Origin: DATAES01 sp963721305
GTDB taxonomy: Bacteria; Actinomycetota; Acidimicrobiia; Acidimicrobiales; JACDCH01
Length of the DNA stretch: 64,000 nucleotides
NCBI GenBank assembly: GCA_963721305.1
Contig: CAVRIR010000006.1
Coordinates: 682,001 to 746,000, forward strand
Reading direction: 5' to 3'
The position numbers and the translations under genes are program-made. Below the pieces are notes generated by a model that had not been told where the DNA came from, searched no databases, and worked only from the letters and a program-made list of their open reading frames with translations. The first letter of the stretch is position 1. Each line of letters begins with the position of its first letter. Shown piece by piece: positions 35,494 to 43,267 of this stretch.

Positions 35494-37122
35494 TCATGTG
35501 CCCCGCGCGTCTCGTTGCCGCCGCTTCGAGCTGGCCATGGCGAGACCACCGAGGACCAAGCATGCGGCCGCGACCAGGATCTGGCCAGGGATGGACGTAC
35601 CGGTCCGCGCCAACTCGGTTGATGACACCGTGCCCTCAGCTTCGGCTGCCGTCGAAGCCGTGGCCGGCGTGGTCGACGTCGGCGTGGTCGAAGCGGACGT
35701 TGCCGCTTGTACCTCCACCGTCGTCGACGCAGTGAGCCCGGAAACGTCGCCGGTGAGCTCCACCGTGTGGCTGCCCGGCGCGAGGTCGGCCGGGAGAGGC
35801 ACGGCGAAGCTGACTGCGCCCGCGGTAGCGGGCGTCGTGCCGATGGTGATGAGGTCGGAGTGCAGCACTGCGCGCACGGGCTCGTCGGTGAGGAAGCCGC
35901 TGCCGTTGACGGTGATCGTGTCGCCCACGGTGGCCGACGACGTCGACGATGTGGCCGCGGGGGTGAGCGCCGAGGCGGTGTGGCCGCCGACCGAGTCGTA
36001 ACCATCGATTCCGAGCGCGAGGACGGCCTGCGTGGTCGCCCGGCGGAACTGGTCGCGCAGGTTCGGATCGATGCCACTTGCGACGGCGGCGTCGCGGGCC
36101 GCGGGGTCATTGGCGATGACGCCCGCGTCCGCGCTGGCCGCGCTCAACTGTGGGTCGGTCTCGGTGAGCTGCACCGACTCGACCCAGCCTTCGGCGGCGT
36201 CCGCCGCAGCAGTGTCGCCAACGGCACGGAACGCGGCGCCGGCGAGGCCGGTGGTGTTGGCGTTCTCGCTGGCGGTCGGGCCGGTGCCCGTGACGCCGCC
36301 GTCGGGTCCTTGCTTGCCGGTGAGCCAGGTCGTAGCCGCGTCGAGTGCGGCGGACGTGGCCGGGGTGACCGGCGCGGCGACCAGAGCCATCATCGCCATC
36401 CCGGTCGCGTCGGAGTCGGCCTCGGCGTCGTCGGTGCACCCGGCCGGGTCGGTCGGTGTCGACGCGTAGAACAGCCGGAACCCGCCCGCTGGGCACTGCT
36501 GGGCGAGCAGGAACGAGATCGCGGCAGACGGCACACCATCGGTGGTGCGGGCCAAGTCGAGGACGGCGAACGCCTCACCGAGGCCGTTGCTGAAGTCGCC
36601 GAAGTCACTCACGTCGGAGAACCTGCCGGCTTGCGCGCCCGAGGTGACCATGATCGATCGCAGCGAGGCGATCAGGTCGATGCCGGCGACGTTGGACGTG
36701 TCGACACCCTGCACCAGCGCGCCCAACGTGAGCTTGGCCAGCGGGCCGGCGTAGCGCGAGTCGTGGGAGTCGCCGAAGGCCTCCCCGTTGAAGTACCCCA
36801 ATGCGTTGTCCATCACCGTCGTGGTCGCCGCGGCGGTCGAGCTCGAGTCGCCGCGCTGGCCGCCGGCCAGGGCGAGAATGGCGTCGAGGGTCAGGCCGAT
36901 GTCGTTGCCGCCGAAGGAGGACGGCATGGCGCTGCCGTTGTCATCGAGCTCGCGCTCGAGCCAGTCCATCGCCGAGCCGGCGGGCGCCGACACCACCGCC
37001 GGGGCCGACACGACGCGTGGCGCCGCGTCGGCGCGGGCCGGAGCGATCCACGCGGCCGCGGCCAGCACGGGAGCCGCCAGCAGCGCACCAAGCGCCCGGC
37101 GGGAAACAGATCGGTGGTTCAT
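35494..37122 (-). CDS. wall-anchored alpha/alpha repeat (prenyltransferase-like) protein, intrinsic factor N-terminal-like
   Basis: A 542-residue surface protein. Signal peptide at residues 1-32; residues about 45-350 hold paired-helix repeats of the prenyltransferase/terpenoid cyclase-like alpha/alpha type (WLERELDDNG, TVMDNALGYFNG, CPAGGFRLFYAS, AATTWLTGKQGPDGG, GYDSVGGHTASAL), the fold of the N-terminal part of intrinsic factor. Residues 375-475 form a beta-sandwich (TVNGSGFLTDEPVRAVL), then a Thr/Ala spacer. The end is a sorting signal: ELARTG, hydrophobic stretch and SKRRQRD tail, of the LAXTG type used by class E sortases. GAGGA precedes the ATG. First gene after the B12 riboswitch. Confidence 0.82.
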   Translation of the reverse strand: MNHRSVSRRALGALLAAPVLAAAAWIAPARADAAPRVVSAPAVVSAPAGSAMDWLERELDDNGSAMPSSFGGNDIGLTLDAILALAGGQRGDSSSTAAATTTVMDNALGYFNGEAFGDSHDSRYAGPLAKLTLGALVQGVDTSNVAGIDLIASLRSIMVTSGAQAGRFSDVSDFGDFSNGLGEAFAVLDLARTTDGVPSAAISFLLAQQCPAGGFRLFYASTPTDPAGCTDDAEADSDATGMAMMALVAAPVTPATSAALDAATTWLTGKQGPDGGVTGTGPTASENANTTGLAGAAFRAVGDTAAADAAEGWVESVQLTETDPQLSAASADAGVIANDPAARDAAVASGIDPNLRDQFRRATTQAVLALGIDGYDSVGGHTASALTPAATSSTSSATVGDTITVNGSGFLTDEPVRAVLHSDLITIGTTPATAGAVSFAVPLPADLAPGSHTVELTGDVSGLTASTTVEVQAATSASTTPTSTTPATASTAAEAEGTVSSTELARTGTSIPGQILVAAACLVLGGLAMASSKRRQRDARGT

Positions 37123-37235
37123 GTCGGGTCCTCGCCCTTCGGTGATGCCGAGGAAGATCCCGAGTGCCGCCCTGGGACTCGACCTGCGCCCCTGGAGACG
37201 ACGCCCGACCCGCAGCCCTCGACGGTTCTGGTCGC

Positions 37236-37375
37236 CACATGCGCGCCTGGGCAGGCATTCCGACTCCCCGGCGAGCGTGAACTCGCTGGGCTACGGCTGC
37301 GGGACAGCGCCGGACTTCGACCGGCTTCCCCCACCCAAGAGTGATCTGGTGGTCCCCGACGAAGCCGGGAACGCC
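37236..37375 (-). ncRNA. cobalamin riboswitch
   Basis: On the minus strand the leader contains the conserved core GGGAAGCCGG...AGTCCGGCGCTGTCCCGCAGCCGTAG (37291-37332 in plus numbering), followed by GAGTCGGAATGCCTGCC (37250-37266), the paired blocks of class I cobalamin riboswitches. It lies about 110 bases before the first gene of the surface-protein/ECF operon, so bound adenosylcobalamin would shut off uptake. The outer boundaries are estimated. The divergent BtuF-like gene is not under its control. Confidence 0.85.
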
Positions 37376-37483
37376 CACGACCCTACCGGTCGAGCGATGG
37401 CGGCGACCAGACGAGCACGAGCAACTCGGGTTGCCTGCCCCTTCCTGACGCGTGACGGACCGGCGGGTTCGTACAGTCGAACC

Positions 37484-38371
37484 ATGCGGATCGTGTCGTT
37501 GCTGCCGTCGACGACCGAGATCCTCTTCGCGATCGGTGCCGGCGACGACGTCGTCGGGGTCACCTTCGAATGCGACGAGCCGCCCCACGCTCGCAGCACC
37601 CGCACAGTGGTGTCCAACACCACGCTCCCCCACGGCCTCACGCCTGGAGAGATCGACGCCGCGGTCCGGGCCCGGCTCGCCGCAGGCGAAGACCTCTACA
37701 CCCTCGACGCCGATGCGCTGCGCAGCCTGGTCCCCGACGTGGTCGTCACCCAGGACCTGTGCGCGGTGTGCGCGGTCGACGTCGGCGAAGTCGACGACGC
37801 CCTCGCCTACCTCGGCTGCCGGGCCGAGGTCGTCACCATCGACCCGGCGACGCTCGACGACGTGCTCGGCTCGATCGCCCGGCTCGGCGCCATCACCGGC
37901 CGGGTCCGTGAAGCGAACGCGCTCCTCGACGAGCTCCGAGCGCGGCTCGACGCCGTCGTCGGCCGCAACGACGACCGGGCCCGACCCCGGGTCACCGTGC
38001 TCGAATGGACCGACCCGCCCTTCAGCGCCGGGCACTGGATCCCCGACATGATCGAACTCGCCGGCGGCACCGCCGGGTTGGCCGCACCCGGCCAACGATC
38101 CAAAGCGGTCACCTGGAACGAGGTCGCCGCCAGCGAACCCGACGTCATCGTGGTGGCGCCGTGCGGCTACCGCCTCGACGGCGCCGCCCGGTTGGCCACC
38201 GACCTCGTCAGCGGCGGGCACCTTCCTCGCGACGTGCCGGTGTGGGCCGTCGACGCCGACGCCGCCTTCGTCCGCCCCGGTCCCCGCCTCGTCGACGGCG
38301 TCGAAGCGTTGGCCGGCATCCTGCACCCCACAACCGCGGACACGCGGCGCGACGCGGTTCGAGTCACTTGA
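37484..38371 (+). CDS. BtuF-like corrinoid-binding protein without signal peptide
   Basis: A 295-residue type III substrate-binding-fold protein: MRIVSLLPSTTEILFAIGAGD, then VVTQDLCAVCAVDVGEVDDAL and a second lobe with VTVLEWTDPPFSAGHWIPDM and PDVIVVAPCGYRLD. It resembles cobalamin-binding BtuF relatives. There is no signal peptide or lipobox, so it acts inside the cell, perhaps as a B12 carrier or storage protein. It is divergent from the riboswitch-led operon; the space between holds the riboswitch on the other strand. Confidence 0.85.
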   Translation: MRIVSLLPSTTEILFAIGAGDDVVGVTFECDEPPHARSTRTVVSNTTLPHGLTPGEIDAAVRARLAAGEDLYTLDADALRSLVPDVVVTQDLCAVCAVDVGEVDDALAYLGCRAEVVTIDPATLDDVLGSIARLGAITGRVREANALLDELRARLDAVVGRNDDRARPRVTVLEWTDPPFSAGHWIPDMIELAGGTAGLAAPGQRSKAVTWNEVAASEPDVIVVAPCGYRLDGAARLATDLVSGGHLPRDVPVWAVDADAAFVRPGPRLVDGVEALAGILHPTTADTRRDAVRVT

Positions 38372-38410
38372 TCGCGAAAGCAGGGAGGCGGCCCGGGTGA
38401 CCGCACCACG

Positions 38411-39190
38411 TCAAGAGCGCTGCGGCGGTTGCACTCGCTCGTACTCGTCGTGGCGGCGAATCCAGAGCTGAAAGCCGTCGGACTCGCCTCGGCCGCTCGC
38501 GACGCGATCGAGGATCGGGTAGTAGCCCATGAGAAACTCCACGCCGCGCGCGGTGGTGGAGTACGTCTGGTAGATCACCCCGTCGTCCATGGCGAACGTG
38601 GTGAAGCCGAACCCCTCGGTCAGGTAGCTGACGAGGTCGGTGCCAACCGCCGCCGCGTTGCGTGCCGCGATCGGCGGTAACTCGTCGCGCGCCGGCTCGA
38701 CCCATTCGCGGGTCTGCTCGTGCGTGGTCGAGAACCCGATCTCGACGTTGAAGTCACTCTCGTAACTCGACGCCCAGTTGAAGCGCCAGCCCATGCGCCG
38801 TCGGTACGCGATGAGCTTCTCGATCGGCGCGCCGGAAACACAGATCAATGTCACGTCCCGCGCCGCGAGGTGTGGAAGCAACCCGTCCAGGCTGTCGGCG
38901 ATCGACGAGTTGACAGGGCAGCCCGCCTCGTAGCCCGGGCCGAACATGAAGTGGTAGACCGCGAGCTGCGACCGGCCGTCGAACAGTTCGGCCAGGGTCC
39001 TGGGCCCGTCAGCGGTCTGCAGCGTGTATTCCGTTTCGACGCGCAACCATGGAAGGTCCTGTCGGCCGCGGGCCAATTCGTCGCCCAAGCGGGTGTGCTC
39101 CTTCTCGCGGGCAACGAGGTCGCCCACAACGGCCGCCCATTTCTCCCGCTCTCGCATGACTTCGTGATCCGTGCGCGGTTGATGGTTCAT
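38411..39190 (-). CDS. DUF899 thioredoxin-like protein
   Basis: A 259-residue protein of the DUF899 family, a thioredoxin-fold group with conserved LRVETEYTLQTADGPRTLAELFDG, LAVYHFMFGPGYEAGCPVNS and FNVEIGFSTTHEQTREW. No CxxC active site is present; the single Cys in AGCPVNSS may be the reactive one. The role is unknown. It follows the SDR gene by 16 bases on the same strand and is probably induced with it. Confidence 0.85.
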   Translation of the reverse strand: MNHQPRTDHEVMREREKWAAVVGDLVAREKEHTRLGDELARGRQDLPWLRVETEYTLQTADGPRTLAELFDGRSQLAVYHFMFGPGYEAGCPVNSSIADSLDGLLPHLAARDVTLICVSGAPIEKLIAYRRRMGWRFNWASSYESDFNVEIGFSTTHEQTREWVEPARDELPPIAARNAAAVGTDLVSYLTEGFGFTTFAMDDGVIYQTYSTTARGVEFLMGYYPILDRVASGRGESDGFQLWIRRHDEYERVQPPQRS

Positions 39191-39206
39191 TTGATTTGAC
39201 GTCAGT

Positions 39207-39923
39207 TCACGCGGCGGCGTCGACGAACGCGGCGTACTGCCGTTCGAGAGCCTTGATCTCGCCGGTGCGCCACGCGTGGGCGATCGCCTGGGACATCGGG
39301 TCGGGGAAGATGTCCTCCTCACCGTTGTCCAGTCCGTCGAAGATGGCGCGGGCAACAGCCTCAGGGGACGCCTTCGGTATCTCGAATCCCCGAGTCATGT
39401 CTGTGTCGGTTGGTCCGGTCAGTGCGGCGTGCACGGTCACGCCGCGGCCCGCGAGCAAGAGGCGCAGGGATTGCGTCAGGTTGAACGTCGCCGCCTTGGA
39501 CATCGCGTACGCGGGCGTCACTGGGAAGGGCGCGAGCGCCATCATCGACACGTTGTTCACGATCGCGCCGTGTGACGAGGTCAGCAGCGGCAGGAACGCC
39601 TCGGTCACGTCGTACGTGCCGAAGAAGTTGACCGCGAGGTGCTGTTCGAGCACGGCGCGATCGCTCAGGTCATCGAAGCTCGCTACGCCCGCGTTGTTGA
39701 CGAGGATGTCCAACGACTCGACCGACTCGACGGCTCGGGCGATTTGCTGTGCGTCGGTCACGTCGAGGGTCAAAGGCGTGACTCTTCGGTCGGGGTGGTC
39801 GATCGGCTGGCGCGTTCCCGCGTAGACGCGGCTGGCATCGCGCCGCAGCGCCTCGTCCACCAGCGCGCGCCCGATGCCTCGGTTCGCCCCTGTCACGAGT
39901 ACTGCCTTGCCTGTGATTGTCAT
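39207..39923 (-). CDS. short-chain dehydrogenase/reductase (SDR)
   Basis: A 238-residue NAD(P)-dependent oxidoreductase: cofactor motif VLVTGANRGIGRAL, NNAG (LDILVNNAGVAS), catalytic Tyr-Lys in PAYAMSKAATFNL with Ser in NVSMMAL. GAGGAG precedes the ATG at 39923. It is divergent from an HxlR regulator gene, and two copies of a TTGCAT-type inverted repeat lie between them. The substrate is unknown. Confidence 0.9.
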   Translation of the reverse strand: MTITGKAVLVTGANRGIGRALVDEALRRDASRVYAGTRQPIDHPDRRVTPLTLDVTDAQQIARAVESVESLDILVNNAGVASFDDLSDRAVLEQHLAVNFFGTYDVTEAFLPLLTSSHGAIVNNVSMMALAPFPVTPAYAMSKAATFNLTQSLRLLLAGRGVTVHAALTGPTDTDMTRGFEIPKASPEAVARAIFDGLDNGEEDIFPDPMSQAIAHAWRTGEIKALERQYAAFVDAAA

Positions 39924-39956
39924 AACTGCTCCTCTGGTCGGTCGGATCGTCGGTGC

Positions 39957-40003
39957 TTGCATCACGCAAGTGATGGCCTAGCACGAGTGCTTGCATGATG
40001 CAA
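39957..40003. promoter_or_regulatory. two HxlR-type operator repeats between SDR and HxlR genes
   Basis: Site 1 (39957-39969) reads TTGCATCACGCAA, site 2 (39991-40003) reads TTGCATGATGCAA, a perfect dyad about one base. Their flanks also match (TGC before, GTGA after), 34 bases apart. This tandem symmetric layout in a divergent gap is what an autoregulating HxlR repressor would use; binding is inferred. Confidence 0.6.
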
Positions 40004-40015
40004 GTGAAGATCACT

Positions 40016-40501
40016 ATGGTGGTCGGCGTGCTCGGCAGGACCTACGACTCGCAGGTGTGTTCGATCGCTCGCGCGCTCGAGGCCGTGGGTGAGCGTTGGA
40101 GCCTCCTCATCATCCGCGACGCCTTGTTCGCCGGATCGACTCGCTACGGCGACTTCCAACGCAGCCTCGGGATCGCCACCAACGTCCTGCAAGATCGGCT
40201 GGACGGGTTCGTCGATGCCGGGATCATGCGGCGCGAGCAGCAACCCGAGCAGCCCGCCGTCTACGAGTACGTGCTCACCGAGAAAGGACGCGCCCTCGGC
40301 CCGGCCCTGATCGCACTCACCGAATGGGGCGATCGATGGGCGGCCCCGGACGGCCCACCGATCCTCTACCACCACAAGACGTGCGGGTCGGCAGTGCATC
40401 ACATGATCGTGTGCGACTCCTGCGGACGCGTCGACGACCCTGCTGAGGTGGGCGTCCGCCCCGGCCCAGGCATGCCCCCCGGACGATTCGAGTCAAGCTG
40501 A
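40016..40501 (+). CDS. HxlR family winged-helix regulator
   Basis: About 161 residues. The HxlR domain covers residues about 10-105: SQVCSIARALEAVGERWSLLIIRD, RYGDFQRSLGIATNVLQDRL, and the wing VYEYVLTEKGRAL. A Cys/His-containing tail (HKTCGSAVHHMIVCDSCG) could bind zinc. Starts at 39995 or GTG 40028 are also possible; the former lies inside the second operator repeat and is unlikely. It probably represses the divergent SDR-DUF899 operon. Confidence 0.88.
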   Translation: MVVGVLGRTYDSQVCSIARALEAVGERWSLLIIRDALFAGSTRYGDFQRSLGIATNVLQDRLDGFVDAGIMRREQQPEQPAVYEYVLTEKGRALGPALIALTEWGDRWAAPDGPPILYHHKTCGSAVHHMIVCDSCGRVDDPAEVGVRPGPGMPPGRFESS

Positions 40502-40673
40502 CCGTCGTATTCGAGCAGTCAACGGCGACGGGAAGCGCCGCGCACGGTTGCGCGAGGTGGGCTTCGAGCTCGGCGCCCGCGCCTGTCTTGGCAGCCTGAA
40601 ACGTTGTCCCGCGACCGTCCGTTCCACCTGGCGGCTCGTCGTCCGCCGCCTGGCATCGTGACAGGCTGACCAG

Positions 40674-41501
40674 ATGAGCACGCCGCTGACGCTGATGGCC
40701 GTGCACGCGCACCCCGACGACGAGTCGTCGAGCACAGGCGGCGTCCTGGCCCGGTACGCGGACGAGGGCGTACGCACCGTTGTCGTCACGTGCACCAACG
40801 GCGAACTCGGCGACGCACCGGGAGGGATCAAGCCGGGAGATGACGGCCACGACGAGGACGAGGTCGCCCGGATCCGCCTCGGCGAACTCGAGCGTGCATG
40901 CGAGACCCTTGGCGTCGCGCATCTCGAGCTGCTCGGGTACCACGACTCGGGGATGATCGACTGGGACCACAAGGACCGGCCCGACGTGTTCTGCAACGTC
41001 TCGGTCGACGTTGCTGCCAAACGCCTCTCGGACCTGTTCGAGCAGTACCGACCCGGCGTCGTGATCACCTACGACGAATTCGGCGGCTACGACCACCCCG
41101 ATCACGTCCACGCCAGCCGCGTGGTAATGGCCGCGGTCACACGCACGGGCATTCCGCGTAAGGCGTACTACACGGCGTTCCGGCGCAGCATGTTCCAGCG
41201 GTTCCGGGCCGTTCTCGAAGAGCAAGGGGCTGATCTCTCGCAGATCCCACAGCCCGATCCGGAGCAGCTGCGCATGATGGACGCGGTAGAGGCGCGCATC
41301 ACGACCACGATCGATGTCGGGCCTTTCGTCCAACGAAAGCACCGCGCGCTTGCTACACACGCGAGCCAGATGGCGGAGTCGTTCTGGGACAGCCTGCCTG
41401 CCGAGGCGTTCAGCGCGCTCTTCGGTGAGGAGTCGTTCATCAGAGCGCACGACACCACCGGCGCGCCGCTCCCGGAAACGGACCTGTTCATCGGGTTATG
41501 A
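40674..41501 (+). CDS. PIG-L family zinc deacetylase (LmbE/MshB-like)
   Basis: A 275-residue metal-dependent N-deacetylase. Zinc ligands are in VHAHPDDESSSTGG and YDHPDHVHA, with the catalytic Asp after the first His pair. The family includes MshB and Mca of mycothiol metabolism; the residues here fit the group in general (GIPRKAYYTAFRR, HATHASQM-like ALATHASQMAESF). It is alone in its unit. The exact amide substrate is unknown. Confidence 0.88.
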   Translation: MSTPLTLMAVHAHPDDESSSTGGVLARYADEGVRTVVVTCTNGELGDAPGGIKPGDDGHDEDEVARIRLGELERACETLGVAHLELLGYHDSGMIDWDHKDRPDVFCNVSVDVAAKRLSDLFEQYRPGVVITYDEFGGYDHPDHVHASRVVMAAVTRTGIPRKAYYTAFRRSMFQRFRAVLEEQGADLSQIPQPDPEQLRMMDAVEARITTTIDVGPFVQRKHRALATHASQMAESFWDSLPAEAFSALFGEESFIRAHDTTGAPLPETDLFIGL

Positions 41502-41621
41502 GCACGACGGCCTCCGTGATGCGGGTGTTCGATCTCGACGCTGCCGCCGACGACCGCGATTTGTCGACTGGGATCACACCTGGTTGTCCGTGGCCCTGAA
41601 CTTCCGGGGAAGACTGCTGAA

Positions 41622-42020
41622 GTGTCACCCGTCCAGGTTGCCGTCGTCGGCGCACATCTCGCCGGCCAGCCGCTGAACCGTGAGCTGGTCGAGCGTGGCG
41701 CCGAGCTCGCCTTTCGGACCGTAACCGCTCGTTGTTACCGGCTCTACGCCTTGGCGACCGAGCCGCCGAAGCCCGGGCTCGTCCGCGTCGACCCGAACGA
41801 TCCCAGCGGCTCTGCGATCGAGGTCGAGGTATGGACGATGCCCGTCGAGTCCTTCGGTTCGTTCGTCGACGGCGTATCGGCGCCGCTCGCGATCGGACGG
41901 GTGCAGTTGGGGGATGGCTCGTGGGTCGCTGGGTTCGTGTGCGAACCGATCGCGCTCGACGGAGCGGAAGAGATCACCCGGTTCGGCGGCTGGCGGGCGT
42001 TTCTCAACAGCATCGACTGA
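41622..42020 (+). CDS. stand-alone allophanate hydrolase C-terminal domain
   Basis: A 132-residue protein that corresponds to the C-terminal domain of allophanate hydrolase (AtzF): VQVAVVGAHLAGQPLN, TARCYRLYALATEPPKPGLVRV, IEVEVWTMPVESFGSFVDGV and ITRFGGWRAFL. In AtzF this domain completes the enzyme and removes the second carboxyl group. Here it is a free gene on the plus strand, convergent with the amidase part (their 3' ends overlap by 17 bases). The GTG at 41622 is the likely start. It would pair with the amidase protein in trans. Confidence 0.8.
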   Translation: MSPVQVAVVGAHLAGQPLNRELVERGAELAFRTVTARCYRLYALATEPPKPGLVRVDPNDPSGSAIEVEVWTMPVESFGSFVDGVSAPLAIGRVQLGDGSWVAGFVCEPIALDGAEEITRFGGWRAFLNSID

Positions 42021-43267
42021 TCTGCACCAAGCGGTCGTCGGTCCACGCCGGCCCGACGATCGTGACGCTCGGGGGCGGTGCTGTCGCCGTCGCGAGCCCG
42101 ACGGGCAAGGTCACGGAGCACAAGTCGAGCACGTTGACGAAGGTGGTGAAGGTGCCCAGCGCGCTGTTGGCATCGATGGGGTTTGCCATGACCTCGTCGA
42201 CCGTCGGCAGCCGCTCGACGGTGGGTACGACGAGGGCGTCGATCGACGACCAGGTGGCACTCGTCGCCCGGCGCAACCGCGCCAATGTCTCGATGTCCTC
42301 TGCAAATCGCCAGGCGGGGATCTGCCCGCCCTGCATGATGATGTCCGCCACGATCGGGTCGACGTCTTCGCGATGGCCTTCGATGAAGTTGCCGACCGCG
42401 GCATAGCGCTCGGCGACGAATGCGCCGTCATAGAGCAGCCGACCGGCTGCCAGGAATGGCGTCATGTCGACGGCAACGATCTCCGCGTCGAGTTGTCTCG
42501 CGAGGTCGCCAACCGCCGGTGGTGCCCCGTCGGCGGGGAGACCGAGACGCAACGGCGAGTGCGAAGGTCTGGACGGCGCCGCCGATGCGGGCCAAGCGCG
42601 GCTGCACCGCGTCATCGGGGTCGAACCCGCCGGCCACAGCGATTGCACGCGCGCCCGCGTCGATCACGTTGGCGAAGACCGACACACAATCGAACGACCG
42701 GCACACGGGCACGACACCGGTGGTGCTGAGCCACCCGCGCGTTGGTTTCATGCCGACGATCCCGTTCGCCGCGGCCGGCACTCGGCCCGAACCGGCCGTA
42801 TCGGTTCCGATACCCAAGTCGGCCCACCCGCGTGCGACCGCGACCGCCGACCCGGAGCTGGATCCGCCAGCGATCAGATGCGGCCAATGGGCATTCGGGC
42901 AGATGCCGTATGGCGAGCGGGTGCCGACCAGGCCGGTGGCGAACTGGTCCATGTTGGTGATGGCGACCGCGACCGCTCCCGCCGACTCGAGGTTGCGCAC
43001 GACCGCCGCGCTGGTGGCAGCCACCGATCCGAACGTCGGGCACGCGGCTGTGGTCCGATGGCCCGCCACGTCGATGTTGGCCTTGACCACCATCGTCTGT
43101 CCGGCAAGCGGACGCATCGCACCGCGCGCTATGTCTCGGTCCACACGATGAGCGGCCGCGAGAGCTCGCGACTCGTCGATCACATCGATGAGCACACCGC
43201 TCGTCGAACCGGCGCGCATGCGCTCGTACGCCCGCTCGACCGCGGCGACCGCGGTGCGTTCAGGCAT
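42004..43267 (-). pseudogene. atzF: allophanate hydrolase amidase domain, frameshifted
   Basis: Amidase-signature enzyme that releases ammonia from allophanate. The Ser-cisSer-Lys triad is visible: Lys in MVVKANIDVAG, the Ser cluster in AGGSSSGSAVAVA, and Ser in GTDTAGSGRVPAA. The frame changes near 42545-42575 between VQTFALA and LRLGLPADGAPP; removal of one base restores 420 residues. The C-terminal domain normally fused here is encoded separately at 41622. The ATG at 43267 overlaps the end of the carboxylase gene by 8 bases. Confidence 0.82.
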
